DNA from: Artemisia argyi
Lineage: Eukaryota; Streptophyta; Magnoliopsida; Asterales; Asteraceae
Direction: 5' to 3'
Assembly: GCA_030686995.1 (NCBI GenBank)
Contig: JARVZY010002388.1
Coordinates: forward strand, 598,501 to 662,500
Length of the DNA: 64,000 nt
Shown: in pieces, positions 54,776 to 64,000 of the stretch
Layout of the letters: every line of letters begins with the position of its first letter
Numbering within the stretch: the stretch's first letter is position 1
The notes under the pieces: model-generated
Told to the model about the DNA's origin: nothing
The model's database searches: none
Seen by the model: only the letters and a program-made list of their open reading frames with translations
Made by a program: the position numbers and the translations under genes

Positions 54776-54780
54776 GTCTA

Positions 54781-55592
54781 TGTGTTGTTTGAATATATCT
54801 TACGCTTGTTTTGATTTTAACATGCTAGGCTAGATCTCTTGTGTGTTTGCTTAGATGTAATGAAACCTAGATGTTGATTATAGGTTGATTGCTTGTTTAT
54901 AGTTGTAATGGATGAATGATTTCGATGTTAGGCTTAAGAAAACTGGCAGACTTCCATAGTGTAACTTGCTTGAACGTCTTAAGAAACATGAACCAATGCG
55001 TACTAGGTTTTTATGGTTGTATTTAATGCATGAGCGAATTCTAATGATCCCATGTTAGGAGCTTTTTGCAGGCTTGACATAGGAGTGAAATAGGAGCTTA
55101 TAGAGTTGGGGAAGTACGTACGCCACCCCACGATTGGTATTAAGGAATATAACCCGTTATCCACGCAACTGTAACAAACAATTAACCTGTAAAAGATATC
55201 TAGGGAGTAATGAAATCTAAGTAAACACAATTCTCCCATTTATTGTTCACACCACTAGTTTAATTAGTTTATTTACATTTTTGTTATTTTATTTTGATTG
55301 CATCTTTAGTTATTGGGTTAGTTGATTAGCAACTAATTCCGCCCACTCTTCCAAAACCCGAGATTTTAATTGCTTTTATTAAATATAAAAAATACAAAAA
55401 GAATCATCCCTCACCTCTAGACCTAGTTTTTAGGCTTTCTAATCCTAGCGACATTATTCCTGAGTTGAACGATCAATCCCCCGGTACTTGTCACTATACT
55501 ATACTACAACGATCAGGTACACTGCCTGGTGGGGGTTGTAAGCTTCTTGAGATCCCTCGAGAGGTAAAGCCTGGTGCAATTCCCACGTATCA
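54781..55592 (+). repeat. 3' LTR of element A, second part
   Basis: Continues the LTR broken at 46549. The two parts total 1443 bp, the exact length of the 5' LTR. tRNA-Asp antisense word at 55498-55511. Confidence 0.95.
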
Positions 55593-56222
55593 ATTACAAT
55601 CACCAACTTTGTTGATACAATTTAAGAAAGGTCTAATTGCTTAGAAATATATGTCATCATGTCTTCTAGTTATGTGTAGTAAACTAAAACTGTTTCTTCT
55701 TTACACCTAAACTTTTGAATTTCGTCTTTTTTATACGGTTTGACTTGACTAATAGGTAACCGGTTTATCTTGCATTTAACATTTTCTTTATTTTTGTATC
55801 ATTTTTAAAACACCGCATCACCATTACTACCCCATTACCAAACACTAACCTTTTTTTTCTCCAACTGTCTCTTTCCATCAGTGACAATAAAACACAGAGT
55901 TATCATTGCTAATTTAATTATCACCGCAATAATTCTTCGTATCCTCACAACATATATACGAAAAATCATATACCCAAAATCACAATCAAACTTAAAATCA
56001 CAATCCCCGATCGAAGACAAAATCACAATCGAACTCAAAATCACAATTAAACCCAATCAAACCCAAAATCATTGTTACAGACACAATATCCAATCGAACC
56101 CAAAATCCACATTAGAATGGAAAATACAACAATGGAAACCAAAATCCCCAAAATCTAATGGAAAAGACAATAAACCTGAAATCCACATAAGTGCTATATA
56201 TCAATTACGACCATCACAGAAG
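55593..56222. other. flank between elements A and C
   Basis: ATTAC (55593-55597) is the right target duplication of A and AGAAG (56218-56222) the left one of C. A low-complexity Ile/Lys/Asn-rich frame at 55881-56228 comes from repeated AAAATCACAATC units and is not a gene. Confidence 0.6.
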
Positions 56223-56368
56223 TGTTAGCCCATACTTTTTAATGTAGTTACGCATCAGGCCTAGCCCAAGTTTTAATGTACCATGTATCTGTATATGTTC
56301 GTATATTGTATGTCAAGAATCATGAAACTTAATAAACATATTAAGTCGTATCAATTATGCGACTATCA
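56223..56368 (+). repeat. 5' LTR of element C
   Basis: 146 bp with TG...CA ends, followed directly by the primer-binding site TGGTATCACGAGCC (56369-56382). Confidence 0.93.
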
Positions 56369-56607
56369 TGGTATCACGAGCCTGAAATAAATCGATCCTC
56401 CCTCTAACCCTAATCTCAGCCGCTCCAAATCTCTTCCAGCCTCCATTCTGTTCATTGTTATTGTTTATGTATCTGTAATTTGTGCTAGGTCACATACGTA
56501 TAATGGTTATGTCATGCTTAGGTCACGACCTGGTATTGATTTTTCTTCAGCCTTCGTTAAGGAGCCTACTCACTACCACCTTGTACCTTCACCCTCACTT
56601 CCAAACA

Positions 56608-58239
56608 TGACAGGACCCGAAACACCCACTGTCCCTCTCTCAGAAAAACTATCAGCCCTCACCCATTACCACATCAGTACGCGCGTTCTTGTAAAACTAG
56701 ACCTCGATGATTGGAACTATGGGTCATGGGAATTTTTCTTCGAACAACTTTGTTTTACTCATGAGGTAACCCAGTATATTCGTGGAGCCACAAATGCAAC
56801 CACGTCTACTCCCTTGACACCAAGGAACAAAAAGTGGACAAAATTGTCCTCTCTTGGATCTTTACGACCCTATTCGACACCCTTAAAGCAAGGCTGGCAG
56901 TTACACAACCTCAAACCGCTAAGCAAGCATGGGATCTTATAACCACCATTGTCAAAGATAACAAAAGATCTCGTACTAGTGCTCTAAAGGCGGAGTTGAG
57001 ATCACTAAAACTCGGTGACAAATACATGGAGGCATACTTTAGCAAGATTGAGTCGTTTGCCACGATACTAGCTAGTCTCGACTCTCCGGTCAATGATGAA
57101 GACCTTGTCCACTATGCTCTTGAGGTCTTGTTGGATAAGTATGACCAAGTGTGTGGGATCATTCATCACAAGGACCCGTTTCTAGATTTCAAAACCACTC
57201 GCTCCATGCTACTAACCGAAGAGATGAGATTGAAGTCAAGGCATGTGGACTCATCGTCGTCCTACCCCATTGTTCTAATGACCGACAAAGGTATACTACA
57301 TAACCCCTCTAATCCTCAAGTTAAATCCCGTAACCCATGTTATAATTATGCCAAGGGGTCGTGTCGGTACGGTTTGGGATGCAAGTTTGTACACGATGTT
57401 CATGCAAAGCCAAATGTGAGTCATGTTAAGCCTAAGAACAAAAATGATACGAAGGAAGTGGTTCTCAGAATTTTAGGTCGATTAGGCATTACTGGTTCTA
57501 CTAACAGTCCCTCAAAACAAACCACTCTACCTGTTGCTTATCACACTTATCACAGCCCAATACCACACCACTACAACCCAACCTATTCGGCCCAACAGAA
57601 CCAGTACACTCGACCACCAGGCCCACCCCCTAGGCTCGGTTCTCCAACCTACGCATCCCACCAGGCCCACCCAGCTGCACCTGTCAATTACCAAGCCCAA
57701 CAGGCCACCTCTTTGCCGATTACTGTTCATCAGCTCAATCTTGGCCCAACAGCCCCTATACTAAACCCAAATAATGCTACAACAATTCCTTTTGGTTTTA
57801 CAGACTCGACATCCCCCCACATTGGTCAACAAGTTAACTCGGATCAAGCAACAACCTTACCTCATGCCTTCGTTGCTGGAACACTTCATGATCCGACAAC
57901 CGGTGCATGGAATATGGATACAGGTGCGAGTTTACATCTCAACACTTCAATTAATAGTCTTAGCAATATTTTTAATATGTGCATGTACCCGTCTGTCTCA
58001 GTTGATGATGGGCATTCCATTCCTGTCACCAATACGGGTCATAGTATTTTGCTAACTCCTAGCCTACCACTCCACTTAAATAATGTTCTTATTACCCCTC
58101 ATATTGTCAAAAACTTAATTTATGTTCGTCAATTTGTTTGAGATAATAAATGTACTGTTGAATTTGATCCTTTTGGTTTTTCTGTTAAGGATTTCATGAC
58201 GCGTCGGGTTCTTCTTCAATGTGATAGCACCGGGGACCT
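56608..58239 (+). pseudogene. copia gag with CCCH zinc finger, and protease start (element C)
   Basis: The gag start is probably MTGPETPTVPLSEKL at 56608 (an upstream Met at 56514 is in frame). The UBN2 core spans a frameshift near 56830 (LDLDDWNYGSWEFFFEQL, then IVLSWIFTTLFDTLKARL). At about 57338 a finger reads CYNYAKGSCRYGLGCKFVH, a C-x7-C-x5-C-x3-H arrangement instead of the CCHC knuckle of most copia gags. A Pro/Gln-rich region follows, then the protease active site WNMDTGASLHLN near 57914. A TGA at 58139 stands where Arg is likely. The coding sequence is then cut by the solo LTR at 58240 and resumes in frame at 59652. Confidence 0.85.
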
Positions 58240-59651
58240 TGATGAGGCGAAAAATGAACCACTTTTAGGGGGTCATTTAAGCCCAGAATTGAATTTATTT
58301 GATCAAATATTGCCCTAAATCGTTCCTTTTGTGATTTTAGGTACTTTGGGAGTGAAATCTGGAAAAGAAAGCAATTCGGACGTTTTTGGAGCATAAAAGT
58401 GAAGAAAACGCCAAAGACTTAATTTTCCAAGCTGGGAACAGTGTTTGACGGCGTCAAGAGTACCATCCTGACGGCGTCAAGGGTAATTTTCATGACGGCC
58501 CAGTACAGAAATGAAGGCGTCACAAGGAAGAGCGTCAAGAGTTAAATACGTGACGGCCTGGAAAAAGTTAAAACATGACGGCGTCAGATGTAGATCAAGG
58601 CAGTCCGAGAATTCTTTTGGCGGCGAGATGACGGTGTCACCCATTTGGTCTTGACGCCGTCAGCCTCAATTTCCTATATATAGTTTTCTAATTTTCATTC
58701 ATTAAGAGGAACAAGTTTGGAGAAACCCTAAGGCCGAACCATATACGATTTTTATAGGTTTTTCAAGGGTTTTCAGCCCTTGAACCCTTACATGTGTAAT
58801 TGAGATAGGTGTTCTTTTAATTCAATTAATATGTCTATGTGTTAGTTGTCTATATCTTGTGCTTGTCTTGATTCCACCATGCTAGGCTAGATTTATCTTG
58901 TGTTTGCTTAGATCTAATGAAACCTAGATGTTGATTATGTGTTGATTACTTGTTTATGGTTGTATTGGATGAATGATTTCGATGTTAGGCTTAAGAAAAC
59001 TGGCAGATCTCCAAATGGTAACATGCTTGAACGTCTTAGGAAACATGAACCGATGTGCACTAGGTTTTATTGGTTGTATTTAATGCATGAGTAAATTCTA
59101 ATGATCCCATGTTAGGAGCTTCTTAGCCGGCTCGACATAGGAGTGAAGTAGGCACTCATAGGATTGGGGAGTTAAGTGCGCCACCCCATGAATGGTATTA
59201 AGGAATACAATCCGTCATCCACGCAACTATAACAAGTAATTAACGTGTAAAAGATATCTAGGGAGTAGTGAAATCTAAGTAAACACGTTTCTCCACTTAT
59301 TGCTCACAACCTTAGTTTAATTTAGTTTTATTTTCATTTCTAGTATTTTATTTTAATTGCATCTTTAGTATTGGGTTAGTTGACTAGCAACTAATTCCGC
59401 CCAAATCCTTCAAACTTGAGATTTTTACTTGCTTTCTAAAAAAATATAAAAATACAAAAATAATCATCCTTCATCTCTAGAACTAGTATTTAGGTTTTCT
59501 AATCCTAGCGACACTATTCCTAGCTGAACGATCAATCCCCCGGTACTTGTCACTATACTATACTACAACGATCAGGTACACTGCCTGGTGGGGGTTGTAA
59601 GCTTCTCAAGATCCCTTGAGAGGTAAAGCCTGGTGCGATCCCCACGCATCA
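58240..59651 (+). mobile_element. solo LTR of family A/B inside element C, TSD GACCT
   Basis: TGATGAGGCG...CCCACGCATCA, 1412 bp, flanked by GACCT at 58235-58239 and 59652-59656. Removing it and one GACCT rejoins the copia codons for GDLYPVT. Keeps the U3 palindrome array (about 58447-58663) and the tRNA-Asp antisense word (59557-59570). Confidence 0.95.
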
Positions 59652-59656
59652 GACCT

Positions 59657-60890
59657 CTATCCAGTCACCACTCCATCTCCTGTTCCTCAAGCTCTCCTTG
59701 TCAGTCAACACACGTGGCATCAGCGTCTTGGACATCCAGGAAGCGAAGTGTTACGTCGCCTTGTTTCTCATAATTTCATTTCATGTAATAAGGAAAAGCC
59801 TCCCGTGCTTTGCCATGCCTGTCAGCTTGGCAAACATGTTAGACTCCATTTTCTAGTTCAACTACTATTGTTAATGCTTGTTTTGATATTATTCACTCGG
59901 ATGTGTAGACTTCACCAGTTCCGAGTTTATCGGGTTTCAAATATTATGTATTGTTTTTAGATCATTATTTTCATTTTGTTTGGGTTTATCCGTTAACTAA
60001 CAAATCTGACGTTATGCCTAAATTTTTGCTTTTCCGTAATTATGTTCACACACAATTTCAGTGTGAAATCAGGTCTTTTCAATGTGATCATGGCGTTGAG
60101 TTTGACAACAGTACCCTACATAAACTCTTTGCTGACAATGGCATTCAGTTTTGTTTTTCATGCCCCAAAACATCCCAACAAAATGGCAAGTCTGAACGCA
60201 TGATTCATACCATCAATAACCTTATTCGGACCTTGCTTTTTCAAGCCAACCTTCCGCCAACCTTCTGGGTCGAAGCACTCATCATGGCGGTTCACTTACT
60301 CAATATCCTACCCTCCACTGCTATTTCCAATGAAATCCCTTACACCCGATTGTTTGGACAAAATCCTGATTACAGCCTTCTACGCACATTTGGCTGCCTT
60401 TGTTATCCTCACCTAGACCCAAACCACAAACTTGAACCGCGCGCCACACCCTCATTTACTCTGGACAAGCCTCAAATCACCGGGGCTATCGATGTCTCAA
60501 TTTAAACACCAACAAAATTATACTCTCTCGACACGTCACTTTTGATGAAACTGTTTTTCCCTATGGCACCTCTAAACCCACAACAACACCAAAATATAAC
60601 TTCTTAGATGACTCGCCTGATATAAAGCCATCACCTCCAATTGTCCAACCAACTATAATCCAAGCAACAACTGATCCAACACCTCCACCATCTCAAGCCC
60701 AAAATGATCCAACACCTCCACCATCTCAAGCCCAAAATGAACCACCAACCCCTACACCACCCATAATCATTCCTGACCCTCCACACAACCCAAACCCTAT
60801 GTCAACTCATTCCATGGTCAGACGTTTTCATGTCGGAACTAATCGTCCCACCATTCGTCCCAATATGCTTGTGTCTTCTATTTCCCCTTC
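59657..60890 (+). pseudogene. copia pre-integrase, integrase and linker (element C)
   Basis: Pre-integrase HTWHQRLGHPGSEVLRRLV with CHACQLGKHVRL. A frame change near 59850 follows; then FDIIHSDV with TAG for the Trp expected next (first integrase Asp retained). Then FLDHYFHFVWVYPL, FQCDHGVEFDN and SQQNGKSERMIHTINNL supply the other catalytic residues. A further frame change near 60490 leads to a Pro-rich linker with a 32-bp tandem duplication at about 60678-60745. A stop lies at 60896-60898. Dead copy of the DNA-joining enzyme. Confidence 0.85.
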
Positions 60891-60898
60891 ACCTTAAT

Positions 60899-62432
60899 CA
60901 TATCGTGAGGCTTTCAAAGTCCCAATTGGCAAAATGCTATGCACGACGAATACAATGCACTTATTAAAAATGGAACTTGGACTCTGGTACCTCGCCTTGT
61001 TGACACAAACATTATTCGAAGTATGTGGCTTTTTCGTCACAAGTATTTGGCTGATGGCACTCTTAGTCGCTACAAGGCTTGCCTTGTGGCAAATGGTAGT
61101 AACCAGTTGGAATGGGTTGACATAGATGAGACCTTCAGCCCGGTTGTTAAACCATGCACTATTCGGACTGTTCTAAGCTTAGCAGTTTCTCGACCTTGGT
61201 CGATTCATCAGCTTGATGTCAAAAATGCTTTCTTGCATGGTGACTTATCTGAGACTGTATATATGTATCAGCCACCAGGTTTCAGGGATCCGGTACACCC
61301 TGATTATGTATGTTTGTTACAGAGGTCTCTATGTGGACTCAAACAGACCCCTAGAGCATGGTTTCAGCGCTTTGCTTCTTATATCACTAGAGTTGGATTT
61401 TCTCATAGTCACTGTGATTCTTCTCTTTTTATCTTCCGACAGGGGACAGATACGGCTTACTTACAATTATATGTTGATGACATAGTACTCACTGCTTCTT
61501 CTGAGACCTTGTTAAAGCAGATTATCCAGTCTTTACATCAGGAGTTTTCCATGACTGATCTCGGGCCTCTTAATTATTTTCTGGGTATTTCGGTTACTCG
61601 AGACTCTTCAGGGTTGTTCTTATCGCAGAAGAAATATGCCACAGAGATTTTAGAACGGGCTCACATGACTACTTGTAACCCTTGTCAGACTCCTGTTGAT
61701 ACCGAATCCGAACTAGGGGATGATGGTGATCCAGTCTTCGACCCGACTTTATTTCGGAGTCTTGCCAGGTCATTAGAGTATCTCACATTTACCAGACCAG
61801 ATATATCTTATGTAGTTCAACAGGTTTGTCTTCATATGCATGATCCTCGGGAGCCTCATTTATCTGCTCTCAAGAGAATCTTGTGCTATGTTTAGGGCAC
61901 ACTGGATCATGGTCTATAGTTATTTTCCTCATCTACTACAGTGGTTGTCTACTCTGATGCTGATTGGGCTGGCTGCCCTACTACTCGGAGATCCACATCT
62001 GGTTACTGTGTTTTTCTTGGCAACAACCTACTCTCTTGGTCCTCTAAGCGCCAGCCTACACTTTCTCGTTCCAGTGCTGAGGCCGAATATCATGGTGTCG
62101 CAAATGCTGTTGCCGAGACTTGTTGGCTCCGAAACTTACTTTGTGAAGTGCACTCTCCATTATCTTTTGCTACGCTTGTTTACAGTGATAATGTCAGTGC
62201 AGTTTACTTATCTTGTAATCCGGTTCAGCATCAACGTACGAAGTACATTGAGATAGATATCCACTTTGTTCGTGACTTGGTTGCCACTGGTCAGGTTCGG
62301 GTACTGCATGTCCCTTCTCGCTATCAGTATGCGGATATCTTCACCAAAGGATTGCCATCCACTCTGTTTGAAGAATTTCGCTCCAGTCTCAGTGTCCGGT
62401 GTCCTCCCGCTTCGACTGCGGGGGAGTGTTAG
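60899..62432 (+). pseudogene. copia RT and RNase H (element C)
   Basis: RT from about 60939: WLFRHKYLADGTLSRYKACL, HQLDVKNAFLHGDLSETVYM, YGL-type CGLKQTPRAWF and catalytic LYVDDIVLTAS. Two stops near 61893 and 61917 separate it from RNase H, which has VVYSDADWAGCPTTRRSTSG, RSSAEAEYHGVANAVAET and the final YADIFTKGLPSTLF before TAG 62430-62432. Copies RNA to cDNA and degrades the RNA in active relatives. All key acids persist, but the frame is interrupted and the upstream polyprotein is broken. Confidence 0.88.
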
Positions 62433-62573
62433 CCCATACTTTGTAATGTAGTTATGTATCGGGCCTAGCCCAAGTCTAGAATGTACCATGTATCTGTATA
62501 TATTCGTATAATGTATGGCAAGAATCATGAAACTCAATAAACATATTCAGTCATATCAATTATGCGACTATCA
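62415..62573 (+). repeat. polypurine tract and 3' LTR of element C
   Basis: GACTGCGGGGGAG at 62414-62426 abuts the 147-bp LTR (62427-62573). Confidence 0.92.
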
Positions 62574-62929
62574 AGAAGTACTAGTGATTGGCATGACTAA
62601 TTTTGTGTCTAACGAGGATTTTCATGTATTTGGCAAAATCAATGATAAGTTTGAGGAGAGATAAATTATCCAATCCATGTGTTCAACATTGATTAGATTA
62701 GACATTATAGTAGTCATATACTCATTTGACTTAGGCATGCAAATCATCTCCCAAATGATAAAGCTTGTGATTATTGCATCATACCTCTTTTAGTTGTAAG
62801 AAAAATCATTCTTGCACATCAAACCTCTCCACCTCCCTATTTTAACTTCTTCATCTTTGATTGGGTCGCAGGTTTGTTGACTGTCCCTGACCCAATCATG
62901 TATGCCATGTTGCGATAATAATCCATATG
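62574..62929. other. flank without recognised gene
   Basis: No open frame of interest. From about 62990 the sequence becomes homologous to the 3' flank of FMO-2 (13085 onward). Confidence 0.5.
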
Positions 62930-63267
62930 GACAAAGGTATTTGGTAGTGTTTAAGCGTTTAGAATTGTCTAGGAAGGTTTGGGTAGATAAAAAAAATAGA
63001 GTACTAAAGATTTATAATGAAAAAAAAATGACATGGGGCGTGTAACTTGTTACACGCTAGAGCTAAGGACGGGGCCGGTTAAAACGTACACCTAAGAGAC
63101 GGAATTCTAAAGGTTTGGGGTAAAGAAGAGAAAGTTTTAGTTCGCTACACGAAATCAGATTACTAGACAAGTAAGATCCATTAAACAATTAGCCCTTTAA
63201 GAATTAGTATTTGTTTCTGTGCCTTCCGTATATCTCAATCAATCAGTAATCATGTACTAAAACAAAA

Positions 63268-64000
63268 TTAAGTACATTCAAATGCATCTCTGAATCCATT
63301 AGGACGTGCAAACCAGTGCTGGAAAAGGCTCCTACAGATCTCTTTAAGTCGATCTTCGATTGGCAATCCTACTTGAGCAGCTAACCAATCTACATATTCA
63401 AACTGTCATCAAAACCATCAATTTTGAGGTTAGAAAATGTAGTTTGTTAGATAATCATGCTCAAAGAGCAGCGAAAGTAATTAAAAACGTCCTCTAGTCA
63501 TGTTTACTCAAAGATTATGATGTGACAATAATGATAGGACATAAACCTGTAATCTTAGTGAATGAGTATGGTGTTTCGGGATCCCGTTTTCCTCCATTTC
63601 TCGATAGTGTTGGCTGATATCGGCCAACATCTCATCTTCCGAAGGCAACAATATCTTCTTGGACAACACAAGTGATACCAACTTCGATTGCAGTTCATAC
63701 ATTCGAAACAAGATGCCTTGTTCTTCACGAGGGGTATGAAAAGTTACATAGGAAAATAAGTAAGATAATTTAACATGTAGCCTTGATTTCTAAAGGCAAA
63801 AAAAGAATATATATTGGACTATCAATAACTTACGATAAGTTAAGCCAATGAATGAGAGTCTAGGCGCGAGTTGTGGAGGGAACATGTGTTTATAGAGTGT
63901 TCCAACACGATTGTTGTCGACTTGTACCATGCCATCTGTTCTTAGAAAAGGGAAATGGAATTTATACCTAACAAATGCGGAATCAAAAGAGTAATTATTG
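63268..64000 (-). CDS. FMO-3: flavin-containing monooxygenase, FMO GS-OX-like, 3' part
   Basis: Exons on the minus strand: 63834-63967 (134 bp), 63547-63722 (176 bp) and 63268-63402 (135 bp with TAA). Phases join correctly, and lengths of the first two equal those of FMO-1. Encoded text includes FHFPFLRTDGMVQVDNNRVG, PQLAPRLSFIGLTY, YELQSKLVSLVLSKKILLPS and EYVDWLAAQVGLPIEDRLKE. Splice sites are GTAAGT and GTTTAT donors, GAAG and GACAG acceptors. No stop or frameshift is visible, so this may be the only functional copy in the window. Exons 1-3 with the FAD and NADPH sites lie beyond the right edge. The C-terminus is shorter than FMO-1. The substrate cannot be told from this part. Confidence 0.85.

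Larger units (their letters stand above)
40883..55592 (+). mobile_element. pol-less LTR retrotransposon A (LARD-like), TSD ATTAC
   Basis: LTRs of 1443 bp each: 40883-42325, and 45919-46549 plus 54781-55592 (the second split by element B). Interior 42326-45918 has an orphan ORF, conserved hairpins and a purine tract, but no protease, RT, RNase H or integrase. ATTAC flanks it at 40878-40882 and 55593-55597. By eye the LTRs differ at about 35-40 positions (about 2.5%). It must move using enzymes of another element; Ty3-type membership is inferred from the related gag in B. Confidence 0.92.
56223..62573 (+). mobile_element. Ty1/copia retrotransposon C, old, short LTRs, TSD AGAAG
   Basis: LTRs 56223-56368 and 62427-62573 (146/147 bp, TGTTAGCCCATAC...ACTATCA), about 13 differences. 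AGAAG at 56218-56222 and 62574-62578. Primer site TGGTATCACGAGCC follows the 5' LTR and purine tract GCGGGGGAG precedes the 3' LTR. Gag, protease, integrase, RT and RNase H are all present but with several stops and frameshifts. Interrupted by a solo LTR of family A/B. Confidence 0.95.

Noticed and set aside
55881..56228. 115-residue Ile/Lys/Asn-rich frame
   Set aside because: Comes from short AAAATCACAATC-type repeats and runs into the LTR of element C.

Overview
The window is plant nuclear DNA: AT-rich, with intron-containing genes and dense nested retrotransposons. Copia integrase and polyprotein wording resembles elements I know from Asteraceae (Anthemideae such as Tanacetum, Artemisia or Chrysanthemum). 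That placement is an impression from memory, not a search result. There is no operon structure, CRISPR array or prokaryotic gene.

Layout. 1-4943: 5' part of a decayed Ty1/copia element (F, minus strand) inserted into a remnant (G, 4944-6055) of a pol-less LTR family. 6800-11300: low-copy DNA with four short coiled-coil protein genes, three of them on the minus strand and apparently related. 13070-27900 and 62930-64000: a cluster of flavin-containing monooxygenase (FMO GS-OX-like) sequences, all minus strand. FMO-1 (25545-27777) is full length but broken. FMO-2 keeps only exons 4-6, and its last exon is split by a 10 kb copia element (D, 14091-24159). FMO-3 runs off the right edge with open exons 4-6. 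28955-34623: a Mutator-like element with short terminal inverted repeats, a damaged FAR1/MULE-type transposase and a GRF zinc-finger gene. 34841-35342: two Stowaway MITEs. About 35.4-40.4 kb: probable Helitron debris with RPA-like OB-fold exons. 40883-55592: a pol-less LTR element (A) whose 3' LTR is split by a second member of the family (B, 46550-54775). 56223-62573: an older copia element (C) carrying a solo LTR of the A/B family (58240-59651).

Most insertions were delimited by target-site duplications read directly: A (ATTAC), B (GTCTA), solo LTR in C (GACCT), C (AGAAG), D (GCTCC), solo LTR in D (AGCAT), a hAT MITE (8 bp) and three TAA-flanked MITEs. FMO-3 supplies empty sites for D and for two MITEs in FMO-2, so those insertions postdate the FMO duplication. 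LTR pairs compared by eye give about 2.5% difference for A, 1.5% for B, 1.7% for D and 9% for C, in line with the nesting order.

The most interesting material is in the A/B family. It has a U3 array of TGACG-N-CGTCA palindromes ending just before the TATA box. A conserved segment 87 nt upstream of the primer-binding site is antisense to the 5' half of tRNA-Asp. Two hairpins with an identical AGGA loop each precede the same purine-rich tract. The gag-like ORF carries two tandem retropepsin-like folds without a normal catalytic motif and no polymerase. Element D also appears to have an internal, LTR-like promoter in front of a third ORF.
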